This document shows, piece by piece, positions 36,751 through 49,785 of a DNA stretch of 64,000 nt. The notes beneath the pieces are model-generated. The model saw only the letters and a program-made list of their open reading frames with translations, made no database searches and was not told the DNA's origin. The stretch's first letter is position 1. Each line of letters begins with the position of its first letter. The DNA is from Bretschneidera sinensis. Its lineage: Eukaryota > Streptophyta > Magnoliopsida > Brassicales > Akaniaceae. The stretch spans positions 131,758,536-131,822,535 of the forward strand of contig CM043699.1 in NCBI GenBank assembly GCA_023935145.1, read 5' to 3'. The position numbers and the translations under genes are program-made.

Positions 36751-36973
36751 TGATACAGCCAATAAACACACTACCTAATAGTATAACGACATGTGGACTA
36801 CCCCTATCCAATAGTAGAGCGACACGTGGTCTCAATCAATAGTACAATGACACGTGGATAGTCCGCAACCAATAGCATAATGACACGTGGATAGTTTTTA
36901 CCCAACAGCACAACGACATGTGGACCATTCTAGCCCAATAGCATAGTGACATATAGAGAAAACTGTCGATAGT
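36751..36973 (+). repeat. Element C second LTR, first part
   Basis: Starts TGATACAGCC after the purine-rich TTAAGGAAGTTGAGGGCC. Six GACACGTGG-like words at about 33-bp spacing occupy 36788-36956. Element D splits the LTR after ATAGT (36969-36973). Continues at 45461. Confidence 0.8.
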
Positions 36974-39023
36974 TGTAACGACACATCCCAGGTTAGCCAC
37001 CCCCGAGACGGTATTGTCACATTTTGAAAATCCCAACATGACACATATATGCAACAAGAAAAATAAGACCAATAGAAATGTTTACATCAATCCTCAACCC
37101 TCAACATGGGAGATACATCATTCTGATCTTGACTTAATCATTAATTACAACGTAAAATGCATGAAAATTTACAAATAAATTTTTATTTTATTTTCTCATT
37201 AGTCTGAGGATGCGGACACGTACGTGGCTTACAGATAATTATTTCATTTGAACCTCAACTCACCAAACTATTTGTCATGCCTGCTACCAAAAATCGTTGT
37301 ACAATGAGTGGTAAGCTTCACAAGCTCAATGAATTAAATTTACTAGAAGTACTCAATTTTTATAAATAGTTTTTTAATATTTAATCAATTATATCTCACA
37401 TAAAACTTGATAATAGTATTATACTATCACTACACATGTTATAAGTCTCATTCTCTATCAATCTCTTTTTCTTATATAGTGGTTCACCTTAAGACCCTCA
37501 ACTATCTCATAATTACCTCGTAATGAGGTTCATAACATAAAGTCTACCATTTAGATGGTTCTTATCATATCATACTTCTATGTTCTTTCTCACCATAACT
37601 GTCTCTCTGTGAGACTCATTCGTCTATAAATAAAAGTGCAATAACAAACAACACTTCAGCATTTCAGTAATGCAATCAATATTTAAAACAGATACAATGC
37701 ATTAATTATTATTAGGGAACATCTTCCCACATGTCGACATGTTTTTATCTTAGACCAGCCCCCTCCCAGTTCTTTTCTTTCCAGCATATATCAACTGTCA
37801 CAGTATTTATTTCTAGCATATACCGGCTATCACGGTTTTTCAATTAGACCGGCCCCCTCCCGGTTCTTTTATTTAATGCATATGCATATTAACAATGATA
37901 TGAAATATGCATATGAACAATAATATAAAAACAAACATGAATTTAAATATTTAAATTTGCTACCCTGATTATTCTCAAATTTTTATTATTTAAAAATATA
38001 CATTAAACTCCTCTCCTCATAAATCACATCAAATCATTAATCATAGCTTGTCGAGATCCACTAAATTTCATCTCCTCATAAATCGTATCAAAACATCAAC
38101 CATAGCTCATCAAGAATTTCACTTATCGCTTTTATTATTAAATAAACTTATTATTCCAAAAATATTATTTCTCACATAATAATTTTCTACATGTCCAAAA
38201 TTCCTATCATACCTATCAATCAATTTTTCATCTACCACCAAAGCATAAGCAAATAGTTTATTTTAATATTATCACTAGATATTTCATTTTTATCTCGATT
38301 AGTTAAAGTAAATCTAACTAACCACATAGCATTTAGAGCTACCCGTGGATCACCTCCTTGTCTTTCCTGTTCCCATCAGCAATTGTCCCCGATTGCTGAT
38401 CGTCAACACCTGACATAATATTTATATTAATTATCTAATTTATTCTTCAATTCTTCCTAATTTACACCCTTTGAAAATTCTCACTTTGAATTCTAGGAAA
38501 TTTCATGTATGCTAAAATTCAAAAATAAACTTCACGTTATTACCTTCTGTTTTTCTTAACGCTTCCCGCGATTCTCTATAAAATTCTCCCGTAAATCTCT
38601 TCAAAATTTTGCTCTTTCAATCTTTCTTTCGGTCCCCAAGTGTTTAGAGAAATAGAGTAGTGTGAATTGTAAAAGGAAGAAACCAAACGGGATTTGGAAA
38701 TGAATAAATAAAATAAGAAAACTAAACTGTTTTTATTATAAAAAAAAAATTAAACTCAGCAGCCCTTCCCCCCCCCCCCCCCCCCCCCAACTCTCAACTG
38801 CCACAATTTCCCACATGTAATACATGCAGAAAGGCCTTCTTCCCTTAGCAGTGTGTTGCTTTTTCTTTTTTTTTTACTTTTCTTTTTCTTTCTCACGCTG
38901 GACCTGTCCATTTTTTTTTCCATTTTCTTTGTAATTACGCCTCCACACGTCCATTTTTTTTAATTCCATGTCATATTTATTAAATTACTTCTTTACTCTT
39001 ACTTTACGAATACAAGTATTACA
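36974..39023 (-). repeat. Element D 3' LTR
   Basis: About 2050 bp. A pure run of 21 C (38768-38788) replaces the shorter CCCCCC of the other LTR. Contains two GCATATACCGGCTGTCACGG-like units at about 37785 and 37820, where the 5' LTR has four. Confidence 0.85.
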
Positions 39024-42000
39024 AATCTACCCACCTTATAAAAATTTCTTCCCCGAAATTTCCTTACCTAACTCAAGAAACAATTGTGAATAATATTTCT
39101 TCATAATTGTCTCATTCTTTCATGTAATCTCTTCAACATCCTTATTTCGCCACAGAACTTGAACTAATGAAATTATTTTATTGTACAAGATTTGTTCTTT
39201 TTGTCTAAAATTTTCATTGGTACTTGTATATAAGCCAAATCTTTCTGAATTTCTATAGCTTAGCTCGAAATATTATAATATTCATCATGTAAACACTTTC
39301 TTAAAAGTGAAACATAAAATACATTATATAAATGTTTTAATTCTTGAGGCAAATCTAGGCTACTCACAACTAGCCCAACTTTCTCAACAACCTCATAGTG
39401 TCCCACATACCTCGGATTCAGGTTTCCTTTCCTGTTTAAATCTCAATATACATTTTCATTGAGATATTTTTCAATACACCCAATCACCTATTTGAGACTC
39501 AAGAGGTCTTCTTTTATTATCAGCATAGCTATTTGGTCTACTCTGTGCTGCTTCACGGTTCTCTCTAACCAATTTGATCCTCTTAGTTGCTAACTTAATA
39601 ATTTATGGACCAAATATATTTTTTTCTCCCACTTCTTCCCAACGTATAGGAATTCTACACCTCCTGTCATATAACGTCTCAAACAGTGTCATCTCAATAC
39701 TAGTTTGATACTGATTATTATAAGCAACTTCAATCGATGGCAAGTAAGCATCCCAACTTACTGAGAAATTCATCATATTTTCCATTAACATATCTTCTAG
39801 TTCACTAAAAATCATTTTTGTCTGAGCATACAACCTCACAATCTTAGCTACATCCCTCTTCAATCCTGACCACCAGAACTTCTGTCTCAATCTTCTATAC
39901 ATCTTATTGTTACTCGAGTGCATCAAATATACGTCATCATGTACCTTTCTCAATATCTTTTTTCTCAACTCCGCATCATTGGGAGCACAAATCCATGTTC
40001 CAATACCAAATACCCTTATTTCAAAAATTTTGAACTCAAAATGCTTTCTAGTAAGCACTCAAAGCTTAATCTTTTCTATCTCTTCATCTCTACCTTGCAT
40101 CTCTAAAGCATTTTACTATGGATGACTGTACAACCATATTCGTTAACCATGATCCTCTATCACTGATATTCAACTCCATTCTTATCTCTTTCAAATCTAT
40201 CATCAATTTCATATCAGGACTCCCAATAGCAGTTAACCTTCTTGTAAACTTCCTACTCAATGCATCAGCTATCACCTTCGCATTTTCTATATGATAGTGA
40301 ATTGTACAATCATCATTACTAATTAACTCCATCTACCATCTTTGTCTCAAATTCAACTCTATCTGGGTAGGTAAGTATGTCAAACTCTTATAACCCATGA
40401 ATATCTCACAAGTGGCTCCATACAGATGATGTCTCCAATTTTTAAAGTAAACACTATGGTAGCCAACTCTAAGTTATGTGTAGGGTAATTTCTATCATGA
40501 ATCTTCAATTTCCTAGAAGTATAAGCCACAGCTTTCCTATGTTACACATATCCCAATCATTGATGCGACACATCACTATACACCACAAATCCTTTATCAC
40601 CATAAGGAAACACCAACACTGGAGCTGTAGTCAATTTTTCCTTTAGTAATTGAAAAATTTTTCTACACTTCCCTCATCATAAAAATCTCACCTCGTTCCT
40701 GGTCAGTCTATTCAACAGTATTAAAATAATAGAAAAATTCTGAAATAATCTTCTATAATAACCAGCTAGCCCCAAGAAGATTCTGATCTCAGTCACATTA
40801 GTTGGTCTCTCCAAACTTAACATTGTTTCTACCTTTTGTGGATCAACTATTATGCCATTTCCCGATATTATATTTTCCAAGAAAGTTATTTCATTCAGCC
40901 AACACTCACACTTAGAGAAATTTGCATATAATTTCTCTCTCCTCAGAATCTCCAACACACTGTCTAATGTTTCACATGTTGTTCTTTCTTCTTAGATTAT
41001 ATCAGAAAGTCAAATACAACCATAAAGTTGTTAAGATATAGTTTAAACACTATATTCATCAAGTCCATGAATGTTTCTGGAACATTAGTCAATCCAAATG
41101 ACATCACAAGAAACTTATGACCATAACGTGTCCTAAAATCAGTCTTAGACACGTCTCCCTCCTTTATCCTTAACCAGTGATAACTTGATCTCAGGTTTAT
41201 CTTAGAAAACACTCTCACTCCTTGCAACTGCTCAAACATTTCATTTACCCTGGGTAAAAGATATTTGTTCTTATTCAACTATTTGTAGTCTATACACAAT
41301 TTCATTGTTTCATCTTTCTTTCTTCACAACCACTACGTGGGCTCCTCATGGCGACACATTAAATCGAATAAATTGTTTATCTAACAACTCTTGAACTATC
41401 AGCTCTCTTAACCCAGTGGATCTCACTCTGTAGGATGCTATTAGATATATGTGATGAACCCGGTATCACATCAATAGAGAATTAAATCTTCCTACTGGGA
41501 GACAACCTAGACAACTCATCATGAAACACATCATGAAAATCTTTCACTACCAAGATTTCTTCTAACTTCCTATTTTCCTTTCTAGAATCCATTATGTATG
41601 ACAAATACTTCTCACATCCTTTCTTCAACCATCTACTAGTAGTCAGAGCAAAATGAGATAGTTCGAGAGTAGCTTATACTCTCCCTGAAAGTTAAATTCT
41701 TCATGTCCATATCTTGAACACTACCGTCTTTCCGGAACAATCAACCCAAGCGTAATATGTCGACAACTAATTCATTCTCAAAATTATATTATATTCACAG
41801 ATAATAAATCAACTTCAGATTCTCTATCATTGATACGAATCACACTACACTTGTAAACATTTATGATTATCACTCTATCTCTAGTGGAAACTCCAACAAA
41901 ATATTATGCATCAAAGTACTAATACATACTTCAATAGACTTTATATGAATACTGGATGCAAAAGAATGGGTTGCACCAAGATCAACCAACATTGATATGT

Positions 42001-43318
42001 CCACCTTCTTTATATACCAAGCACCTCAAATTAGAACAATTATGGGATAAATATCTTATTAGATTACATCCATAACACGTTCTAATATTTTTATCACGTT
42101 ATCACATCCTCTAAGTAGTACACTCCCACATTTACCATAACTTCCAGTTCCCATAACCTATCTTTCAAATCTAGGGGTTCTACCGATAGTATTCTGAGCT
42201 ACAGAAGTAATAGATCTTGCTTGCTTCTGACTCTATACTTCAGCTCTCTGTCACAAAAAATGCCTCCTCTGGGTGGTCTTCCACCCTACACATTCATATT
42301 GGTACCACCTTTGGGTTCCTCAAATCTAGACTTTTTCCACCAATTCCTCCTTCCTTTAAATTCCATCACATCTTTCTCAATCTGAAGTGCTATATCCACC
42401 AATCTGATATAATTCATATGCCTCATGTAAGATAGTTTTGATCAAATCTTAAAATATAGTTCATCTATGAACCTCTTACACTTCTTCTCCTCTAGGTCTA
42501 CCATTTCCGGTACAAACCTCGACAAAGCCACAAATCTCTTATCATACTGAGCCACAGTCAATACATTTGTCTCAAATAAAATTTCAATCTTGTTGGGCTC
42601 TAAAGGAATAAGGAAAGTATTTATCAAGGAAAACCTCCTTAAACCTATTCCAGGTTAAGGGTCTATCAATATTTGTACTTACCCTGGGAAGAATATCATT
42701 CCATCATTCTAGGGCCTCTCTCTCTAACTTGAACGTAGCAAAGATGACCCTCTGTCTGTCAATCATTGGTAAAATAAATAAATAAATAAAAATTCTCTCT
42801 ACGTGTTTCACTCATAACTTAGGCTTAAAAAGATTCATAGATTCTTTAAACAACAAGGCATTCGACTTAATATATCTAGCAAAACAATCTTTCTAAATCT
42901 CGTGCATAAACTCACTTTCCCCCTTTTGAACATTTACCATTACTGGATTTACAACAACCTCGGGCACTGCCCTAGCCTGTTCATCAAGTCTATGCAATAA
43001 GCTATTAACTCTATCATCTGTTACATTCATTTTCTCAAGAGAATGTGTAAGAACTTATCTTAGCTCATCTCTTTCAACTTCAGATTCTCTCACACATTTA
43101 CTAATATCAACTATACTATCAACACGTTCCTTTCTAGGAACCACAGATTCAGACTTAACCTCGACTTATTAAAATATTGGGGCCAACCATGCCCTCTCAA
43201 ATCAATAATTCTAACTCTAGCTCCAGGACATCCACGTGTCATCCTCGGACTATTTAAAATATAATTTATTTTAATCTTCCACTTTCTTACTTTTTATGCA
43301 GTCTACAAAATCATAAAA
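39024..43318 (-). pseudogene. Element D gag-pol relic
   Basis: On the minus strand: gag near 42627-42442 (VLTVAQYDKRFVALSRFVPE, the Ty3 gag core), RT at 41278-40997 ([40 protein letters not shown]) with the usual YIDDIL site decayed, RT end and RNase H start at 40958-40677 (ANFSKCECWLNEITFLENII, FLGLAGYYRRLF), RNase H around 40650-40300, and integrase at 40058-39603 with zinc-binding HDDVYLMHSSNNKMYRRLRQ. The integrase then jumps from VRLYAQTK to SELEDMLMENMMNFSVSWDA, so the catalytic core is deleted. Frames are interrupted throughout. Confidence 0.85.
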
Positions 43319-43340
43319 CCTAATGCTTTGATACCAATAT

Positions 43341-45460
43341 TGTAACGACCCATCCCGGGTTGGCCATCCTCGAGACGATGTTGTCACATTTTGAAAATCC
43401 TAGCACGACACATATATGCAACAAGAAAAATAAGACCAACAGAAATGTTTACATCAGTCCTCAACCCTCAATGGGGGAGATACATCATTCTGATCTTGAC
43501 TTAATCATTAAATACAACGTAAAATGCATGAAAATTTACAAATAAATTTTTATTTTATTTTCTCATTAGTCTGAGGATGCGGACACGTACGTGGCTTACA
43601 GATAATGATTTCGTCTAAACCTCAACTCACGAAACTATTTGTCATGCCTGTTACCTAAAATCATTATACAATGAGGGGTGAGCTTCACAAGCTCAGTGAG
43701 TTAAATTTACTAAAAGTACTCAATTTGTATAAATAGTCTTTTAATATTTAATCAATTATATCTCACATAAAACGTGATAATAGTATTCTACTATCACTAC
43801 ACATGTCATAAGTCTCATTCTCTATTAATCTCTTCTTCTTAGATAGTGGTTCACCTTAAGACCCTTAACTATCTCATAATTACCTCGTAATGAGGTTCAC
43901 AGCATAAAGTCTATCATTTAAATGGTTCTTATCATATCATACTTCTATGTTCTTTCTCACCATAATTGTCTCTCTATGAGACTCATTCGTCTATAAATAA
44001 AAGTGTAATAACAAACAACACTTTAGCATTTCAGTAATGCAATCAATATTTAAAACAGATGCAATGCATGAATTATTATTAGGGAACGTCTTCCCACATG
44101 TCGACATGTTTTTATCTTAGATCGGCCCCCTCTTGGTTCTTTTCTTTCCAGCATATACCGGCTGTCACGGTATTTATTTTCAGTATATATTGGCTATCAC
44201 GGTTTTTTCTCTTTTTTTCCAGCATATATCGCTGTCACGGTTTTTCCTTTATTTCCAGCATATACCGGCTGTCACGGTTTTTCAATTAGATCGGCCCCCT
44301 CCCAGTTCTTTTATTTAATGCATATACATATGAACAATGATATGAAATATGCATATGAACAATAATATAAAAACAAACATGAATTTAAATATTTAAATTT
44401 GTTATCCTGATTATTCTCAAATTTTTATTATTTAAAAATATCCACTAAACTTATCTCCTCATAAATCACATTAAATCATCAATCATAACTTGTCAAGATC
44501 CACTAAATTTCATCTCTTCATAAATCGTATTAAAACATCAACCATAGCTCATCAAGAATTTCACTTATCGCTTTTATTATTAAATAACTTATTATTTCAA
44601 AAATATTATTTCTCACATAATAATTTTCTACATGTCTAAAATTCTTGTTATACCTATCAATCAACTTTTCATCTACCACCAAAGCATAACCTAATAATTT
44701 ATTTTAATATTATCACTAGATATTTCATTTTTATCTAGATTACTTAAAGTAAATCTAACTCACTACATAGCACTTAGAGCTAACTGTTGGTCACCTCCTT
44801 GCCTTTCCCGTTCCCCTCAGCAATTGCCCCCGATGTTGATCATCAACACCTGACATAATATTTATATTAATTATCTAATTTATTCTTCAATTCTTCCTAA
44901 TTTACACCCTTTGAAAATTCACACTTTGAATTCCGGAAAATTTCATGTTTGCTAAAATTCAAAAATAAACTTCACGTTATTACCTTATGTTTTTCTTAGC
45001 GCTTCCCGTAATTATCTACAAAATTCTCCCGTAAATCCCTTCAAAATTTTGTTCTTTCAACCTTTCTTTCGGTCCCCAAATGTTTAGAGAAATATAGTAG
45101 TTTGAATTGTAAAAGGAACAAACCAAACGGGATTTGAAAATGAATAAATAAAAGAAGAAAACTAAAATGTTTATATAAAAAGAACACTTAAACTCAACAG
45201 CCCTCGCCCCCCTAACTCTCAACTACCACGAATGGCCACATGCAATACATGCAGAAATGCCTTCTTCTCTTGTATTGGTTTTTTTTCTTTTCTTTTCTTT
45301 TTCTTTTTCTTTCTCACACTGGACCTGTTCAGTTTTTTTTGTTTTGTTTTGTTTTCCATTTTCTTTATAATTACGCCTTCACGGGTCCAGTTTTTTTTAA
45401 TTCCATTTCATATTTATTAAATTACTTCTTTAACCTTACTTTACGAATACGGGTATTACA
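43341..45460 (-). repeat. Element D 5' LTR
   Basis: About 2120 bp; longer than its partner mainly because of a short tandem array (about 44140-44285, four GCATATACCGGCTGTCACGG-like units against two). Confidence 0.85.
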
Positions 45461-46099
45461 GTAGTCATCGCCTCCCCCGAAACTTTATTTAAGAACCCCT
45501 ATCCACCCAATAGCATAACGACACGTGGACAACCCCTATCCAATAGTACAGCGACACGTGGACATTCCTCAATCAATAGTACAGCAATACGTGGATAGTC
45601 CTCAACCAATAGCACAACGACACGTGGATAGTTCTTACCCAACAGCACAACGACACGTGGACCATTCTAGCCCAACAGCATAGTGACACATGGAGAAAAC
45701 TGTGGGTAGTCATCGCCTCCCCCCGGACTCCCCCACACAGACATGTAGCATGATTACAGGGATTACAATCGTCCCTGGACATACAATTAGACCTTCCGAT
45801 GGAGGAGCAGGATCTTCGAGATTGCCCCATCCTTACCACTTGGGCGAGCTCACCCCCAAAACGCTATAAAAGGTCTAAGGTACGTAAATCTAATATGATC
45901 TACAATCACAATTTTATTACTGAAAACGTCAAGCATCTTCATTTCTCTAAAAACTTGCACTGACGAAAGCATCGGAATGTCCTCAGAGGCATCACCCCTC
46001 GTCTCCTCCAGTGACTCCCCAGCTCATCCAGTTTTCCTTGTGTAAGCTCCCCTTTTTAGCACTGACATCCAGCTCAGCAACACATTTTAGGCATCAACA
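45461..46099 (+). repeat. Element C second LTR, second part
   Basis: Continues the G-box array (six more words at about 45519-45686), then a TATA box (TATAAAA, 45865-45871) and an end at GCATCAACA. The sequence GTAGTCATCGCC occurs twice (45461 and 45710), so the array block is itself duplicated inside this LTR. Confidence 0.75.
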
Positions 46100-46212
46100 A
46101 ATTGGCGTCGTCCGATATTTTCATAATCTCTTGCTAACAGTAAAAGCGAAGAAGTCTAAAGAACTCATCTATTGCCATGCCACACAGGAATACCACAAAG
46201 AACGTTGACAAC
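46100..46212 (+). pseudogene. Second copy of element C primer site and gag start, truncated
   Basis: AATTGGCGTCGTCCGA matches the primer site at 13748, and the following 95 bp match 13770-13865, including ATGCCACACAGGAATACCAC, the gag start. Similarity ends at about 46212. A complete LTR followed by a gag start means the structure is LTR-interior-LTR-interior. Confidence 0.7.
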
Positions 46213-49200
46213 AGATTAACCTAAATAACTAATTGCTAACTCATAAGTTATAAAATAATTTAGATCAAAATGAGTTAGAATAACAGTAAAATCACCTGTA
46301 GATTATAAAACGGGTAAAAAATTAAATTTATCTCGAGAGCAAACCTCTAAACTCAAAAAAAAAAAAAAAAAAAGGAGTTTTCATATCAAACCAAAGAAAA
46401 AAAGGTCTTCGGACCAATGAAGCCGTGACTAACAGTGATAAGCTTAACACACCGTGACAATGAGATCCAAATTTATCTCATATGAATGACGACTCGAAGA
46501 AACTTGGGTTGACAGATTGACTCAAAAAAATTATATTCTAAAAATTCTCTTCAATAGACCAAACTCCACTTTCTGCGTGTTGACAAATAATAAATGCGAC
46601 AGGTCTACAGAAGAAATAGATTATGGGTACAGAGGAAAAATATAAATAAAACAAGAAAATATTTATCATAAAAAGTACTTTTGTGAATAAATACAGAATT
46701 GCAGCTGCTATTTTTCCTCTAGCGAAGGCTGCTTCGCTAACCAAAGTGAAATAAGCCGATTTAAGTATTGTTCAAAAATTTACGAAATGATATTTATTAG
46801 TAATAAACAAAAATTAATCTAAATATTTTTAATAAATTATCTATAAAATGAATAAAAAATTAAAAAATATATTTTAAGTTTAAAAATTGAATAAATTGTG
46901 TTTGAAAAATAATTTTTATTATTGTTTTATTAAATACTATTTTAAAAAATCATAAATCAAAATTATTACTAGATCGAATAATATCTTATTAAGAAAAGCC
47001 ATCGGTCATGATTTCGTGTTTAGTTTCTTTCTTTGTAATAGTTTACGTATATTGACATCAAATAAGTAATGGATTCAATTAATTAACCATATGATAAATT
47101 TTGATATTATAGTTTTAATGTAAAATTAATTAATTAAAAAAAGCTCGAGTACTACTTTGCTGGCCTGCATGGTCATAAACTAGCTACCGCTACCAACCTT
47201 GGCGGCTTTAGTACTACTGCTACACGATAAATAACTTGCTTTTCATCTTTCCCTTGGTGCATTATATGTGACGAAACAACGAAAATGCAAAAAAAAATGT
47301 AATAAACATTTTACTTGAGGATAAGATCATAAGACCAAGAGATTCAATGATGTTATAATGGAATTAAATTGAAAATATATTGTTTTACTTGAAAAATATA
47401 ACAATGTTATTTTTTTAGTAAAACATTAAAAATCATTTTTTTTATTCTGGTTGCGATTATTTTATATTTATTAAAAAAATTATTTACATAAAACATTAGT
47501 ATATGTTGATTTCGAAAATTTGTCAGGTAGCACACAAAGAGAGAAAAAACCCTTAAGAGTAGTCGAAGGAGAAGAAACCCTAATAAGATAATGAGAGTCA
47601 CCTTTTATAGTGTTTAGAAGTAGAGTCTGTTTAGGAAAGTAATTAATGTTGAGTGTTATAGTAGAATTAAGACTCCCATAAACTGGAGTGTCCTGATAAA
47701 ATTAGAGTTCCACGAGCTAAAATATCTTGGTAGAATTAGGGTTTCTACATGCTGCAATAACATTAGTCCCCCTGTATAAGTGTAAGAGATTTATTTACTA
47801 AATTTGCTGATTAGTAGGTCGATCTCAAGATGACATATATCATAATCTGATTGGATGAAGAAAATTACATATTAAACCTTTTTACATTCTAATGGCATAA
47901 TATATTACTTTGTAGTTGTTTAATTAAATGGTTTAAAGGCACAAATCATTTATAGGAAAATTGGTGAAACAAAGATAAGAAAGTCCTGTGTGTAGTATGA
48001 CTTCAAAATGAGGAAAAACTTTGCATTGTCAAATATTCCTGCAGAAAGTAAAAAGTAATCTTAATTAAAATCTTGACGTAATTTCCCAATGTTAACATTG
48101 CAAAGTTAGCTTCAAATTTCTCTTGATTTTCAAATTATTTAAGGGGTAGTTTATACTGTATACTGTATATGAGAAATATTTTTCTCGTACGTCATTTACA
48201 AGTCCTTATGTTTGATCAAAGACTACAAAACAAAGTTATTCCGAATACTAAACCCAGGTTTGAACGTTTACTTTTACTAATAAAAATTGACAAATTGTGT
48301 GATATATGTCTATGTCAGAGACTTTCTATAAGACTTTGTTTTAAATCACGTTTTAATTTATACCCATCAAAATTAATTACACAAGGCAATTAGAAGAAAA
48401 AACAATAACATTCCACCTACTTTTTAAAGTTCTTTCATCTCTTTCTCTTTACGCGTATTCAACACTTAGAAAATTACATTAGTTATCTTTAAAGCTAGCA
48501 TTATTTATCAATGAAACTGTTTTAAAAATTAAAAATATATATAAAGAATTCGATCATAACTTTTTTTATATAAATAAAAAGATAAATATGATATATCATA
48601 AGAAAAATATAATTTTTTTTAGTATGAAAAAATTATTGTTTGTTTTTTTACTATCAAAATTATTTAAAAAATAGAAAGTGAATGGATAATTTACCAAAAA
48701 AATGTTAAATGACCTCCAAATGATTTTTAAGTTTTCTTATAATCCTATTTTAATGTATTAAATTATCTTAAAGTGAAAAAATTAACATTAAATTGATTAA
48801 AATAATAATATCTTACAAGTAATTAAAAAATTTAAGATTTCTGATATCAAATTCTTAGTTCGAATACTTAAATACAATGATGTCTTGTGCATTCATTGAA
48901 TAGAGTATATATGAACACACTCAAAAGAACTTTATAAGACTCATGTTGTCCCATACGCAATATGTTGGTGCATGTGAGTACTGTATATAAGAGATACACT
49001 CAAAGGATTAGGTTGGGTAGGAATAAGAGCCACATACATAGAAATTCATCATATTTGGTAAGCCAATTATACAACCCATGTGCAATAGCCATGGTTCCCA
49101 AGAAGTAGTTTTGTTTTGTCCAAATTTGATTTAAATTGCTTCAAAAGAATCTAAGCCGACCAATTGTAATTTGCTCCATTGCATTGCATCTATTAATTTA

Positions 49201-49394
49201 TTATAATTTTTCTAAAAAAAGAAATCAATAAAAAAAAAAACACTTCGATCTCTCTATTTTGATAATTACTACTCCACTACTTTATATAGATTTTGAAAGG
49301 AACCTAACTAAAGAGCCTTTATAGAGATTAACTGTCTATATTAGTGATTAATTAAATTGCACAATGCTGGATAAAAATAAAATGAAAGTAAAAC
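46213..49394. other. AT-rich intergenic region
   Basis: No gene was recognised. It contains a poly-A run (46348-46373), many homopolymers and an array of three diverged roughly 35-bp units at 47661-47757. The sequence around 47480-47600 (AAAACCCTTAAGAGTAGTCG) may be old LTR DNA but I could not pair it. Confidence 0.5.
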
Positions 49395-49785
49395 CAAAGA
49401 ATAGTATAGTTATTTATACTATTAAAAAAGTCAGAATTTTCGTTTAGTGTCCACCTTTCAAAATATAAATCAAATATATTTAAATACGGTTACATATGTA
49501 ACTCAATTGACTCCAGCTCTCCACGTTTTTTTTTCATGTTTTTCTCTCCCACTATCACACTTAGACTTAACTTCTCCACTCCTTATCTTCACCCCATGAT
49601 GATTTTTTCTATTCTTCTTTATCTTTTTCATGATTCTAACCAGATTGTTTTTCGCAGGTTTAGTTTTCTAATAGAGAATATGTGATTATTATATTTGTTA
49701 TGTTTACAAATAAAAAATAATTATTAATATATTATTTTATCATATAAAATAACACACTAAAAGCATGCTTTGAGATTATAATATA
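49395..49785 (+). mobile_element. Helitron-like repeat, solitary copy
   Basis: Aligns with 51063-51331 plus 4348-4407 without a Copia insert: shared TTTCGTTTAGTGTCCACC start region, TATGTAACTCAATTGACTCC, TTTTTCTCTCCCACTATC, and the 3' TATTATTTTATCATATAAAA. Where the left copy has the TCAACA/TGTTGA stem, this copy has the perfect palindrome AAAGCATGCTTT (49760-49771), followed by GAGATTATAAT instead of GATGCTAGT. Hairpin kept, end motif lost. Confidence 0.45.

Larger units (their letters stand above)
36974..45460 (-). mobile_element. Element D: chromovirus (Tekay/Del-like) retrotransposon
   Basis: LTRs 36974-39023 and 43341-45460 start TGTAACGAC and end ATTACA. Flanks ATAGT and GTAGT (45461-45465) are the target duplication; the empty site can be read in the repeated LTR block at about 45710 (GGGTAGTCATCGCC). 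The primer site (minus, 43319-43336, TGGTATCAAAGCATTAGG) matches tRNA initiator Met. The polypurine tract on the minus strand is AAGGTGGGTAGATT near 39030. Interior (39024-43340) has gag, RT, RNase H and integrase relics on the minus strand. The LTR start, tRNA-Met site and motif style fit Tekay/Del; a chromodomain was not found because the integrase end is decayed. Confidence 0.88.
13015..46212 (+). mobile_element. Element C: Tat-lineage Ty3/gypsy retrotransposon, nested and rearranged
   Basis: Own segments are 13015-19091, 33577-36973 and 45461-46212; the rest is inserted elements. Order: 5' LTR, primer binding site, gag, protease, RT, RNase H, integrase, antisense ORF, minisatellite, polypurine tract, second LTR, then a second primer site and gag start. 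The RT-RNase H-integrase order marks Ty3/gypsy; the gag zinc knuckle style, an antisense ORF and tandem repeats before the 3' LTR fit the Tat lineage (Grande, Ogre, Retand relatives). Every frame has stops. It is GC-richer than the flanking DNA. No matching 3' target duplication was found because the right end is rearranged. Confidence 0.85.

Noticed and set aside
36836..37072. Minus-strand frame with repeated HVSLCYW units (also 45573-45839)
   Set aside because: Translation of the same LTR array in the second LTR.
45232..45464. Phenylalanine-rich frames
   Set aside because: Products of T-rich runs in the chromovirus LTR.
48169..48393. 74-aa frame in intergenic DNA
   Set aside because: No recognisable motif, AT-driven codon use and no neighbouring exon.
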